DNA of 64,000 bases from Rheinheimera texasensis DSM 17496. GTDB taxonomy: Bacteria; Pseudomonadota; Gammaproteobacteria; Enterobacterales; Alteromonadaceae. This document shows positions 43,427 to 52,024 of this stretch, in pieces. Each line of letters opens with the position of its first letter. The stretch's first letter is position 1. The stretch is from positions 1,054,001 to 1,118,000 of the forward strand of contig NZ_JONU01000007.1 of assembly GCF_000711985.1 (NCBI RefSeq), given 5' to 3'. Under the pieces are notes generated by a model. It had not been told where the DNA came from. It was given only the letters and a program-made list of their open reading frames with translations, and ran no database searches. The position numbers and the translations under genes are program-made.

Positions 43427-43930
43427 TCACTGCGAACTTTTTTGCTGTGCGGCTTTGCGGGCAGCATGCTGCTTTTCAGTCAGAGCTTTGATTTTTGGCA
43501 TCAGGTTTTGCATTTGTTCCTGCATCATCACCATAGTGCCCTGAATGAGCTCTGGCTGGCGCTTCAGCATTTTCTGACCGGCTGGCGACTGATAAAACTC
43601 AATAATGTCCTGCAGTTCGGCTTCACTGAACACGTTGCCATATAAGGCGATCAGCGGTTCTTCCAGCTTGTCCCAAGACATCTCGGCACGCACCAGAGCA
43701 TTCATTTCCTGCATATCTTTCTGAATTTGCGGATCTTTTTCGACATCAAGGCCACTGCTTGCCAGCATCTGGGCCGTCATTTGGTCCATATTCTGATAGG
43801 CCTGATCCATCATGTTGGCGGCCTCAGTGACCTGCAGGAATTTTTCAATAGTGGCGCGGGTGGCTGGTTCGGCTTGTGCCTGCAGACTGAATAACAGCGC
43901 TGCGGCGCAGCTGAGTAATTTGATACGCAT
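43427..43930 (-). CDS. DUF2059-domain periplasmic protein
   Basis: A 167-residue secreted protein (signal MRIKLLSCAAALLFSLQAQA). The DUF2059 domain is seen as LIALYGNVFSEAELQDIIEFYQSPAGQKMLKRQPELIQ, with the usual Met-rich helices (MMDQAYQNMDQMTAQML, TMVMMQEQMQNLMPK). The function of this family is unknown. It is transcribed alone, with a stem-loop after its stop. Confidence 0.9.
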   Translation of the reverse strand: MRIKLLSCAAALLFSLQAQAEPATRATIEKFLQVTEAANMMDQAYQNMDQMTAQMLASSGLDVEKDPQIQKDMQEMNALVRAEMSWDKLEEPLIALYGNVFSEAELQDIIEFYQSPAGQKMLKRQPELIQGTMVMMQEQMQNLMPKIKALTEKQHAARKAAQQKSSQ

Positions 43931-44000
43931 AACGACATTTCCTTATCTGTGGGTTGCCACCACCACTTTGCGGAAAAATAAACAAATTTGCAACCATTTG

Positions 44001-44885
44001 TCAGCGCTGTAGTCGCTGTTGTAACAGCTCGACAAAACGCCGCACTTTTAGTGGCCGGTGTGAACCGGGTGGATATACGGCATAGATGCCGCCGGCTGGC
44101 AGTTGCCACTGTGGCAGGACATGCACCAGCTGGCCGCTGGCGATGAGTGGCCGTGCCGTGTAGTCGGTTAAAATCCCTAATCCGGCATGTTGCAACAGCA
44201 ATGCCTGAATGCTGGCGGTGGCGCTGACGGTAAAACGACTGCGAAATTGCACTTCCACTTGTTGCCCGACGTGACTGAAATTCCAGTGCAGCGGTGCACG
44301 CAGCTGATTAAATGCGATCAGCGGATGCGCCGCTAAATCAGCCGGCTTTGTGATCTCTGCATGCTGCGCCAGGTATTGTGGTGTCGCCAGCAGCCACTGG
44401 CCAAAGTCACCGAGTTTATGCGCTTTTAGACTGGAATCGCGCAGCCAGCCGCCACGAATAGCGAGGTCAATCCCCTCTCGGACTAAGTCGCGCACCTGGT
44501 CACTGCTGTGTAGTTCGATGTCGAGTTGCGGATGTGACTGGCTGAATTCTAATAACACCGGCAGCAAAATCTGATTGGCATAGTCCTCAGGCGCGGTCAG
44601 CACCAGTTTGCCGCTCAGCACACTGTCTTGCTGTTGCAACTGCTGCAGTTCAAGCTGCAGCTGTTCATACAATGGCAGACACTGTGCCACTAACTGCTCA
44701 CCAGCGCTGGTCAGGCTGACCTGGCGCGTGGTGCGGCGAAACAATGCCACACCCAGTTGTTGTTCCAGCGCTTTAATTTGCAGGCTGATTTTAGTTTTGG
44801 TACAGCCGAGCCGTTCTGCCGCCGCAGTGAAACTGCCGCTGTAGGCCAATGCCTGCACCAGTTGCAGACTGTTTAAATCCAGCAT
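44001..44885 (-). CDS. LysR-family transcriptional regulator
   Basis: A 294-residue LTTR. The N-terminal winged helix-turn-helix is LVQALAYSGSFTAAAERLGCTKTKISLQIKALEQQLG; the rest is a periplasmic-binding-like effector domain (LDIELHSSDQVRDLVREGIDLAIRGG). The LysR substitution pattern is of the DsdC/AaeR-like type in which HTH contacts are CTKTKIS rather than SQSAVS. I used the ATG at 44885 with GGA upstream rather than the GTG four codons earlier. It is divergent from a NAD(P)-binding protein gene, which is its likely target. Confidence 0.92.
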   Translation of the reverse strand: MLDLNSLQLVQALAYSGSFTAAAERLGCTKTKISLQIKALEQQLGVALFRRTTRQVSLTSAGEQLVAQCLPLYEQLQLELQQLQQQDSVLSGKLVLTAPEDYANQILLPVLLEFSQSHPQLDIELHSSDQVRDLVREGIDLAIRGGWLRDSSLKAHKLGDFGQWLLATPQYLAQHAEITKPADLAAHPLIAFNQLRAPLHWNFSHVGQQVEVQFRSRFTVSATASIQALLLQHAGLGILTDYTARPLIASGQLVHVLPQWQLPAGGIYAVYPPGSHRPLKVRRFVELLQQRLQR

Positions 44886-44962
44886 GTTCAAATCCACTTA
44901 ATTGTTTTAATTATCATGACAGTGAATTGTGAATTAGGCTATTTTTCGATGTTAATCATAGG

Positions 44963-45028
44963 CCGATAATAACGTCCATCCCGGCCGGCATCGACAGGAT
45001 GCCAGCCGACCTTTCAGACTATTATCGG
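44963..45028. promoter_or_regulatory. Nested inverted repeats in the LysR/NAD(P)-protein divergent region
   Basis: CCGATAATA (44963-44971) is repeated inverted as TATTATCGG (45020-45028), where it runs into the CGGAG ribosome-binding site of the downstream gene. Between them GGCATC/GATGCC (44987-44992 and 44998-45003), extended by CGGC/GCCG, form a tight hairpin with loop GACAG. GATAAT may also be a -10 element. Confidence 0.4.
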
Positions 45029-45037
45029 AGCAAAACT

Positions 45038-45691
45038 ATGCAAATCGTCATTATTGGTGCCAGTGGTTTTATCGGCAGTGCGTTAACAACAGAAGCGTTG
45101 CAGCGCGGTCATCAGGTGCGCGCGTTGGTGCGGGATGCCGGCAAACTGACTGCGTTGCAGCAACAATATCCGCAGCAGCTGGAAGTGATCAGCGTGGACG
45201 TGCTGGACAGCGCGGCGTTATTAGCCGCTCTGGCGCAACCACAGTTAGTGATCAGTGCGTTCAGCGGCCACAGCGACGCCGACGTTGCCGGTTATTACCA
45301 ACGCGGTTTTGCCAATATACTGGCTGCGGTGAAACAAAGTGCAGCGGAACGTTTTCTGCTGGTCGGCGGTGCGGCTTCATTGTTGTTGCCGGATGGCAGC
45401 AAGTTACTGGACAGTCCGGATTTCCCGGCGGCATATCGCGGAACAGCAGAAAGCGCTTATGCCGCCCTGCAACAGCTGCGTGCAGAAACTACGTTGAACT
45501 GGAGCTACTTATCGCCGGCAGCGGAGATTTTCCCGGGCCCTGCAACGGGTCAGTTCCGCATCGGTGGCGACCTGCTGCTGACCGACGCCGAAGGCCGCAG
45601 CCGGATCTCGACCGGTGATTATGCTATTGCCCTGCTGAATGAAGCAGAGCAGCCGCAGCACAGTCGTCAGCGTTTCAGCGTGGCTTATTGA
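45038..45691 (+). CDS. NAD(P)H-binding NmrA/SDR-like protein
   Basis: A 217-residue atypical short-chain-dehydrogenase fold protein. It starts with the dinucleotide motif IVIIGASGFIGSALTTEAL, followed by VRALVRDAGKL, LVISAFSG and FLLVGGAASLLL, as in the YwnB/BLVRB-like NAD(P)H-binding group. Likely an oxidoreductase or redox sensor; substrate unknown. The ATG at 45038 has CGGAG upstream. Divergent from the LysR gene, which probably controls it. CAGCCCCG/CGGGGCTG (45774-45797) after it forms a stem-loop in the leader of the next gene. Confidence 0.85.
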   Translation: MQIVIIGASGFIGSALTTEALQRGHQVRALVRDAGKLTALQQQYPQQLEVISVDVLDSAALLAALAQPQLVISAFSGHSDADVAGYYQRGFANILAAVKQSAAERFLLVGGAASLLLPDGSKLLDSPDFPAAYRGTAESAYAALQQLRAETTLNWSYLSPAAEIFPGPATGQFRIGGDLLLTDAEGRSRISTGDYAIALLNEAEQPQHSRQRFSVAY

Positions 45692-45773
45692 GGACTGAGC
45701 TGACCTCCACCTCCCGGAGAGCGCAGATTTGATCCGGTCTGCTAGGATAACAGTATTGCTTGTCCTTCACTGA

Positions 45774-45797
45774 CAGCCCCGTGGTCGCGCGGGGCTG
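45774..45797. other. Stem-loop in the leader of the MCP gene
   Basis: CAGCCCCG and CGGGGCTG form a perfect 8-bp stem around TGGTCGCG, ending 17 bp before the MCP start codon and just before the CCGGAG ribosome-binding site. It could be the terminator of the preceding gene or a leader structure. Confidence 0.4.
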
Positions 45798-45814
45798 CGT
45801 TATCCGGAGTTTGT

Positions 45815-47305
45815 ATGCAATATCATTTCCGTGCCGAAGCTTTCCAAATCGCTAATTACGTCAACATCGGGCTTTTTGTGCTGAGCCTGGTGTTTAGTTT
45901 TGTCTTTGCCAGCTGGTTACCAACTTTGCTGATTGGTCTGCCGGCGGCGCTGGTGCCCTGGTTTTTGTTGCAATCGCTGGGTGATCAGGCGCTTACCCGC
46001 ATCTCCTATGGCATCAGTTATATGTTATTTGCTGCGCTGCATATTCATTTAGCGCAGGGCATGCTGGAAATGCACTTTGGTATTTTTGTGCTGCTCGCCA
46101 TTCTGATCGCATTTCGTGATTATCTGGTGGTGCTGGTCGCCGCAGGTTTTATTGCGGTGCATCATTTGTTGTTTATGTGGCTGCAAGCCGGTGGTAGTGC
46201 GGTCTTTGTGTTGCCGCCGAATGAACTCAGTTTTGACATTGTGCTGTTGCATGCTGCTTATGTCGTGGCCGAAACCGTGGTGTTGGTGTTGATTTGCCGC
46301 AATAGCTTAAAAGAAGCGCAGCAGGCGGAATTCTTCCTACAAAGCACTGAACAGATGCTCGATGATGATGGGCGTATTTGGTTACAAAGCAGCAAACCAG
46401 AAGCAGAAACCCGCCTGACACGTAACTTTGGCAAAGTGATACAGACCTTGCAACAAACCGTGACCACTATTAATTCAGCCGTCACCACGCTGACTAAAGA
46501 AACTGAAACTCTGGTGTATGAGGGTAGTACCTTATCCAATCGCATCAGCAATAAACTGCAGGAAGTGGAACGGATTGCGACTGCAACTGAACAAATGTCG
46601 ATGTCGATTCAGGAACTCGGTGAATCGGCCCGCGAGGTGTTGGTGCTGGCGCAGGATTCATCCGGTGCCGCCAATGACGGCAAATCGGTGGTTGATAAAA
46701 CCATCAACAATATCAATAGTTTGTCTGGCACGTTGGAGCAAACCAAAGTCAAGGTCAACAGCATGGCCAGCTCCACTTCGGAGATTAAAGGCGTGCTGGA
46801 TGTGATCCAGTCGATTGCTGAACAAACCAATTTGCTGGCGCTCAATGCTGCGATTGAAGCGGCGCGAGCCGGTGAACAAGGCCGTGGTTTTGCCGTGGTG
46901 GCTGACGAAGTGCGTAATCTGGCGTCGAAAACCCACAAATCTACCGATGAAATTAAGCAGATGATCGCCCGGCTGGTGCAAAGCAGTAATGAATCGGTGT
47001 CCGCGGTGGAACAATCGCTGCAGGAATTGCAGGCGACCGTCAACACGGCCGGCGAAAGTCATCAGGTGCTGAGCGGTATTCAGCAGCGGGTGGAACAAGT
47101 GCTGGGGTCTGCCGATCTAATGTCCAGAACGCTGGAGCAACAAGGCCTGGCCAGCGCCGAAATCGCCCGTTCCACTGCAGAGCTCATCACCTTAGCGAGC
47201 GAACAACAGGTGCAGGGCGCTAAAGTCACTGATATTGCTCATCATGTTGAAGCGATCACTGGTGAACTCAGTGAAAAAGCCGAGCGTTTTGTTGTTAAAC
47301 ATTAA
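45815..47305 (+). CDS. Methyl-accepting chemotaxis protein with membrane-embedded sensor
   Basis: A 496-residue chemoreceptor. Instead of a periplasmic ligand domain, the first 180 residues are five or six hydrophobic helices ([55 protein letters not shown]) with several His residues. There is no clear HAMP domain. From about 220 comes the MCP signalling coiled coil, with the hairpin tip [20 protein letters not shown] and [15 protein letters not shown]. It may sense a membrane-borne or redox signal through these helices (inference). CCGGAG precedes the ATG. A DUF6436-like gene overlaps its end. Confidence 0.92.
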   Translation: MQYHFRAEAFQIANYVNIGLFVLSLVFSFVFASWLPTLLIGLPAALVPWFLLQSLGDQALTRISYGISYMLFAALHIHLAQGMLEMHFGIFVLLAILIAFRDYLVVLVAAGFIAVHHLLFMWLQAGGSAVFVLPPNELSFDIVLLHAAYVVAETVVLVLICRNSLKEAQQAEFFLQSTEQMLDDDGRIWLQSSKPEAETRLTRNFGKVIQTLQQTVTTINSAVTTLTKETETLVYEGSTLSNRISNKLQEVERIATATEQMSMSIQELGESAREVLVLAQDSSGAANDGKSVVDKTINNINSLSGTLEQTKVKVNSMASSTSEIKGVLDVIQSIAEQTNLLALNAAIEAARAGEQGRGFAVVADEVRNLASKTHKSTDEIKQMIARLVQSSNESVSAVEQSLQELQATVNTAGESHQVLSGIQQRVEQVLGSADLMSRTLEQQGLASAEIARSTAELITLASEQQVQGAKVTDIAHHVEAITGELSEKAERFVVKH

Positions 47306-47777
47306 ACGCCAATGGCTGCTTGGGTTAGGGCTGGCCTGTTGGGCACTGATCTCACTGTCTGTATTGGCGGTGTTTGAGCAACAACGTTATGGCGTGTTTG
47401 ATCCAACAGGACGGCTGCAACAACTGCAGCCACGCGCGGCAATGCCTGCTGGCAATTTGCTGGTTGCCGTTATAGATCCACATTGTAGTTGTGCCCGCGC
47501 AGCACGGGCCCATTTGCAACAACTGAAGCAACAAAACCCTGGACTGGTATTGCAAGAATTGACGCCGGCGCAGTGGCGTCAGTATGGCACTGCCTTACCT
47601 GCTACACCTGCGGTGTTGTGGTATCAGCAACAACAATTGCGTTATGCAGGCCCGCTGGCGCAAGGCCCCTTGTGTGCCAGCAGCAGTGATTTATTGCTGC
47701 CTTTGCTGCAGGGGAAGCAACAACTGGCCGGGGTCTGGTTGAATTCAGAAACTGTTGCTTGCCGGTGTCTGTCGTGA
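47271..47777 (+). CDS. DUF6436-like membrane-anchored thioredoxin-fold protein
   Basis: About 168 residues. A single N-terminal membrane helix ([20 protein letters not shown]) is followed by a periplasmic part with [20 protein letters not shown], a CSC pair at the place of a thioredoxin CxxC, and [20 protein letters not shown], where the Pro-Ala-Thr-Pro resembles the cis-proline loop. The C-terminus has CRC. I assign DUF6436 with moderate confidence. The start is uncertain: GTG at 47271 (GGTGA upstream) or TTG at 47289/47292. Either way it overlaps the MCP gene, so the two are translated together. Confidence 0.68.
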   Translation: MKKPSVLLLNIKRQWLLGLGLACWALISLSVLAVFEQQRYGVFDPTGRLQQLQPRAAMPAGNLLVAVIDPHCSCARAARAHLQQLKQQNPGLVLQELTPAQWRQYGTALPATPAVLWYQQQQLRYAGPLAQGPLCASSSDLLLPLLQGKQQLAGVWLNSETVACRCLS

Positions 47778-47870
47778 GCGGGTGAAAATTGCCACGTCCT
47801 GACCCTTCCCGCTCTGTTATTCTGCAGATTGTTACGGCATGCTGGCTAGACCAATCAACAGGAGTGACTG

Positions 47871-48488
47871 ATGCGCTACCCTCAACTGAAGTTATTTCAT
47901 AACCCACAAAGTCGCTCTGCCGGTGTAAGGATTTTGCTGGAAGAGCTGGCTATTCCCGCCGAGTTTGAGCTGGTCGATTTTAAAGCGCCGGAAAAAAGCG
48001 CTGCGTTAATGGCTGCCAATCCGCTTGGCAAAGTGCCGACGCTGATCGCTGATGGTGCTGTGGTGACAGAACAAGTGGCAATTTATCAGTTTCTGGCCGA
48101 ACTGAACCCGGCAGCGGGTTTAAGCCCGGCGGTCGGTGATGCGCTGCGGGGCCCTTATCTGCGTGCACTGGCGTTTTATGGCAGCAGTTTTGAACCGGCG
48201 ATGATCGACAAAGCGTTGAAACGCGACAGCGGTCAGCCCGGCATGAGCCCATATGGCAATCAGGCGGCGGTCGAGCAATGGGTGCGTAGCCAGTTGCAAG
48301 CAGGCCCCTGGTTTTTGGGTGAACAATTCACTGCGGTGGATTGCCTGTGGGGCACGGCGCTCGGCTGGATGACCCGTTTTGGCTTAATCGAAGCCACGCC
48401 GGAGATTGCCGCATATCTGGAAAGATTTGCCGCCCGGCCGGCGGTGCAACGTGCCCGCGCTTTAGATCAGGCGCTGCTTGCCGGCTAA
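47871..48488 (+). CDS. Glutathione S-transferase family protein
   Basis: A 205-residue GST. The N-domain begins LKLFHNPQSRSAGVRILLEELAIPAEFELVDF, with Ser residues (PQSRS) at the glutathione-activating position. NPLGKVPTLIADGAVVTEQVAIYQFLAE holds the cis-proline and glutathione contacts. The helical C-domain ends with the VDCLWGTALGWM segment, where the conserved Asp caps a helix. Substrate unknown. It lies alone between the DUF6436 gene and a convergent monooxygenase gene. Confidence 0.9.
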   Translation: MRYPQLKLFHNPQSRSAGVRILLEELAIPAEFELVDFKAPEKSAALMAANPLGKVPTLIADGAVVTEQVAIYQFLAELNPAAGLSPAVGDALRGPYLRALAFYGSSFEPAMIDKALKRDSGQPGMSPYGNQAAVEQWVRSQLQAGPWFLGEQFTAVDCLWGTALGWMTRFGLIEATPEIAAYLERFAARPAVQRARALDQALLAG

Positions 48489-48507
48489 GCAGGCGGATGC
48501 GCCGGAT

Positions 48508-48855
48508 TTATAACACCGGCGCATCAAACTGTTCCGGCTCGTCGCTGTAGACACAGACGTTCCAGTCGGCTGCCAGACCATCTTCTGCCAGGCAATAAGT
48601 TTGGAAAAACTGTTGGATCTCCGCGCGCTGACAATGCGCTTCAAACGCTGCCATGTCGGCCCAGATCTCATTAAACACAATCGGAAAGCCCGAACCAGGC
48701 GCAAAGTCAGACTGGATCTGTCGGGTCACCCGATACTGCAGGCAGCCATCTTCGCGTAATGTATTGGGTTCCAGACTTTGTAACACACGGAATAACTCGA
48801 CGGCTTTGCCCGGTTTGGGCTTAAACTCAGCAAGACAATAGACTTTTTTTGACAT
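48508..48855 (-). CDS. ABM-family (antibiotic biosynthesis monooxygenase-like) protein
   Basis: A 115-residue dimeric alpha/beta-barrel protein of the ABM family: VYCLAEFKPKPGKAVELFRVL, REDGCLQYRVTRQ, FNEIWADMAAFEAHCQRAEIQQFF. Members include quinol monooxygenases such as YgiN and heme-degrading enzymes. The usual heme-degradation residues are not evident, so a small quinone-type substrate is more likely. The gene is convergent with the GST and divergent from the thioesterase gene. Confidence 0.85.
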   Translation of the reverse strand: MSKKVYCLAEFKPKPGKAVELFRVLQSLEPNTLREDGCLQYRVTRQIQSDFAPGSGFPIVFNEIWADMAAFEAHCQRAEIQQFFQTYCLAEDGLAADWNVCVYSDEPEQFDAPVL

Positions 48856-48958
48856 GACGGGTTCCTTATCGGGACGAAATTCGGCAGGCTAATGGCCGGT
48901 TAAACTGGTATGGCCAGCACAAAATGCTGCGTGTTGGCGAAAAGTGGAGAAATTTAGC

Positions 48959-49750
48959 ATGAAGTTTCAGGATGTGATGCAACAATTCGCCGCCACTGCG
49001 GCCGATGAACGGCTGATTGAGGTGCCGGCGCATTGGGGTCAGGGCCGCGCTGTGTTTGGCGGCATGGCCGCGGCATTGGCGATGGCGCATCTGCAAAGCG
49101 TTATTCCGGCCGGGATGCCGCTGCGTTCGGTATCGGTGTCATTTGTTGCGCCACTGAACGGCGGCGAAGCTGTGGTGCGTCGCCGCATTCTGCGTCAGGG
49201 CAAATCAGTGCTGCAGGCGCAGGTGGAAATTGAGCAGGCCGGTCAGGTGGCCTTAGTGGCGCTGGCCAGTTTTGGTGCGTCGCGGCCGTCGCAGCTCAGT
49301 GTCAGTGCCGTCACAGCACCCGTCTGGACTACACCAGGCATCTGTTTGCCAGACAGTGAGATGGCGCCGGAATTCACCCGCCATTTTGATTATCAAATTC
49401 AGCAAGGCAACGCGCCATTCAGCGGTGGCAAAAGCCGTACGCTGGGTGGTGCCATCCGCTTTCGCGGCGAATTTTCTGAACAAGTGGGCGTGCCGGAACT
49501 GCTGGCGCTGGTCGACGCCTGGCCGCCGGTTAGTCTGGGATTGATGTCAGGCCCGGCACCGGCCAGCTCCCTGACCTGGACGCTGGAATTATTGCCGCAG
49601 GCCCAGACTTTCAGCGGCAGTGACTGGTGGAGTTATCTGGCGAATATCGAACATGGCGCCGACGGTTATCATCATATCGAAGCCAAATGCTGGGCACCTG
49701 ATGGTTCTTTAATCGCCATTAGTCGCCAGACTGTGACGGTATTTGCCTGA
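48959..49750 (+). CDS. Hot-dog-fold acyl-CoA thioesterase (TesB-like/4HBT)
   Basis: A 263-residue double hot-dog thioesterase-like protein. The first half has GQGRAVFGGMAAALAMAHL and MPLRSVSVSFVAPLNGGEAVVRRRILRQGKSVLQAQVEI, the typical first module; the second module has DYQIQQGNAPFSGG, WPPVSLGLMSGPAPASSLTWTLELLP and DGYHHIEAKCWAPDGSLIAISRQTV. It probably hydrolyses acyl-CoA; chain length cannot be read. I used the ATG at 48959 with GGAG upstream, rather than the GTG five codons earlier. Confidence 0.87.
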   Translation: MKFQDVMQQFAATAADERLIEVPAHWGQGRAVFGGMAAALAMAHLQSVIPAGMPLRSVSVSFVAPLNGGEAVVRRRILRQGKSVLQAQVEIEQAGQVALVALASFGASRPSQLSVSAVTAPVWTTPGICLPDSEMAPEFTRHFDYQIQQGNAPFSGGKSRTLGGAIRFRGEFSEQVGVPELLALVDAWPPVSLGLMSGPAPASSLTWTLELLPQAQTFSGSDWWSYLANIEHGADGYHHIEAKCWAPDGSLIAISRQTVTVFA

Positions 49751-49819
49751 CCTGTTAGGAAAGCAGCGTCGCTAAGGCGCTGAATTTGTTATGCTTGGCA
49801 GCGTTTTCATGGAGGATGT

Positions 49820-50698
49820 ATGACGCTGTTTGCATTTGTCACGCTGGCACTAGCGCTGCTGACGCCCGGATTTCAGCTGCGGTTTCAATCTGCGACTGTG
49901 CCTGTTTGCTCTGTGGGTTTTGCTTTGCTGGCTTTAGGGTTGGCCTGGCAGGCCAACCTGGTCAGCCTGATCGCCGCAGTGCTGCTGTTACTGCAACTGG
50001 CGCTGGCGCTTTGGCTGAGAACAGGCCCTGCGCCTCGTTGGTTAACAGGTTCCGGCTGGGTGCTGCTGGTCTTACTGGCGCTGGCAACTGCTCTGCATTG
50101 GCTGCCCGGTATCCGGAATCCGTTATTGGTGGATGCGCAGCAACTGACGCCGGACGCTATTCCTTACACGCTTTACGCCAATTTCGATAAAGGCTGGGCC
50201 GGCTTGTGCCTGCTGCTGGCACTATGGCCCAACCAGCAACAAGGTGATTTATGGCAGTGTTACCGACGCGGTTTTTGGCCGGTGTTGCCATTGACGGTGT
50301 TTGCGGCACTGGGGTTGGCGATTGGTCTTGGTCTGGTGCAGCTGGCACCGAAATGGCCGGATTTCTGGTTGAGTTTTATCGCCTGCAATGTGCTGCTGAC
50401 TTGTGTGGCGGAAGAAGCGTTGTTTCGCGGTGTATTGCAGCGCACGCTGCGGGATTGGCTGGCGCTGCGCGGGCACACTGCGCAAAACGCCAGCTGGCTG
50501 GCGATAGCACTGATCAGTGTGTTATTTGGGCTGGCCCACCTCGCGGGCGGCTGGGCTTATGCAGGTGTCGCCGCCGTCGCCAGTATTGGTTATGGCTGGG
50601 CTTATCAGCGCAGTGGCCGGCTTGAAGTGGCAGTGCTGACCCATTTTGCCGTCAACCTGCTGCATTTTGGTCTGCTGACCTATCCGATGCTGCGCTGA
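49820..50698 (+). CDS. CPBP (Abi/CAAX-type) intramembrane metalloprotease
   Basis: A 292-residue polytopic membrane protein. The C-terminal half carries the CPBP signature: EEALFRGVLQRTL with the two Glu and Arg, then FGLAHLAGG and LTHFAVNLLHFG with the His ligands. These form the metal site of the Rce1-like glutamic/metal intramembrane proteases. Eight or so helices are predicted by eye. Substrate unknown; bacterial relatives are linked to bacteriocin immunity or anti-sigma processing. GGAGG precedes the ATG. sbcD follows 60 bp downstream. Confidence 0.88.
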   Translation: MTLFAFVTLALALLTPGFQLRFQSATVPVCSVGFALLALGLAWQANLVSLIAAVLLLLQLALALWLRTGPAPRWLTGSGWVLLVLLALATALHWLPGIRNPLLVDAQQLTPDAIPYTLYANFDKGWAGLCLLLALWPNQQQGDLWQCYRRGFWPVLPLTVFAALGLAIGLGLVQLAPKWPDFWLSFIACNVLLTCVAEEALFRGVLQRTLRDWLALRGHTAQNASWLAIALISVLFGLAHLAGGWAYAGVAAVASIGYGWAYQRSGRLEVAVLTHFAVNLLHFGLLTYPMLR

Positions 50699-50758
50699 TC
50701 TGCAGCCTTCAGGTATCATCGGGGTTTTGCCCCGCTTCTGACAGGGAATTTCCGGCTG

Positions 50759-52024
50759 ATGTTGCGCATCCTGCATACTTCTGACTGGCATTTAGGCCAG
50801 TTTTTTATCGGTAAAAGCCGCGAGGCGGAACATCGGGCATTTTTCCGCTGGTTGTGTGACACCATCAAAACACAGCAGATTGATGTGATGCTGGTAGCCG
50901 GCGATATTTTTGATACCACCACGCCGCCGAGTTATGCCCGTGAGCTGTACCATCAGCTGATTGTCGATATGCAGCCGCTTGGCGCACAGCTGGTGCTGTT
51001 AGGTGGCAATCACGACTCAGTCGCTGTGCTTAACGAAAGCGCCGAATTGCTGCGTTGCCTCAATACCTCAGTGGTGCCGGGTTATGTCACTGAGATTTCC
51101 AACCATCTGCTGACTTTACACAACAAAGCCGGTGAGCCGGCAGCGGTGCTGGCTGCTGTGCCTTTTTTACGGCCACGCGATTTGTCGCAGCGGGCCGATT
51201 TTCGTAGCAGTAGTGGTGTGGAAGCAGCCGAAAAACAGCTGCAATTACAGCACCAAATCAGTCAGGTGTATCAGGAACTCTATCAGGCGGCGCTGCAGCA
51301 GGCCGACGCTTTATCGCCCGGAGCGCCCTTGCCGGTGATTGCCAGCGGCCACTTAACCACAGTTGGTGCCAGCAGCACGGAATCGGTGCGGGAGATTTAC
51401 ATCGGCACGCTGGACGCTTTGCCAGCCAGTGCATTTCCGCCTTTTGCCTATATTGCGCTGGGTCATATTCATCAGGCGCAAAAAGTGGGTGGCAGCGAAT
51501 TTATCCGCTATAGCGGCTCGCCTTTGGCGCTCAGTTTTGATGAAGCGCGGCAGCAGAAATATTGCCTGTTGATCACGCTCGACGCCGGCACCGATACAAA
51601 TACCGTGCAGGTCGAGGCCTTGCCGTTGCCGCGTTTTCAGCCACTGTGTTCGGTCAAATCTGATCTGGCGAGCTTACCGGCGTTATTAACGCCGGAACTC
51701 CAGAACTTAGCCGACGGCCAGCGTTTATGGCTGGAGCTGGTGCTCTGCGGCGACAGTGCCTTGTTATCCGACGTACAACTGCAGCTGGAACAATTACTGG
51801 CGCCTTTGCCGGTTGATTTATTGCGGCTGCGTCGTGAAAGGCCAGTCACTGCCGCCGGCATCACTGACAGTGGTCTCAGTCTGCAGGAACTGACGCCAGC
51901 GGATGTATTCGCTGCCCGGCTGGCGCAGGAAGAATTGTCCGATGAGATGCAGCAGCGCATGGAGCAGCTGCATCGGGAAGCGCTCGATTTGCTACAGCAG
52001 GCTGAATCTGAGGAGCAACCCTGA
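50759..52024 (+). CDS. sbcD: Exonuclease SbcCD subunit D
   Basis: Mn-dependent Mre11-type nuclease subunit that, with SbcC, cleaves hairpins and protein-blocked DNA ends. At 421 residues it is close to the family norm. The metallophosphatase motifs are all present: HTSDWHLGQ, VAGDIFDT, LLGGNHDS, ASGHLTT and YIALGHIHQ. The C-terminal capping domain ends with an acidic/Gln-rich tail. AGGGA lies upstream of the ATG. The TGATG at the end shows a one-base overlap with sbcC, so the subunits are translated together. Confidence 0.97.
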   Translation: MLRILHTSDWHLGQFFIGKSREAEHRAFFRWLCDTIKTQQIDVMLVAGDIFDTTTPPSYARELYHQLIVDMQPLGAQLVLLGGNHDSVAVLNESAELLRCLNTSVVPGYVTEISNHLLTLHNKAGEPAAVLAAVPFLRPRDLSQRADFRSSSGVEAAEKQLQLQHQISQVYQELYQAALQQADALSPGAPLPVIASGHLTTVGASSTESVREIYIGTLDALPASAFPPFAYIALGHIHQAQKVGGSEFIRYSGSPLALSFDEARQQKYCLLITLDAGTDTNTVQVEALPLPRFQPLCSVKSDLASLPALLTPELQNLADGQRLWLELVLCGDSALLSDVQLQLEQLLAPLPVDLLRLRRERPVTAAGITDSGLSLQELTPADVFAARLAQEELSDEMQQRMEQLHREALDLLQQAESEEQP

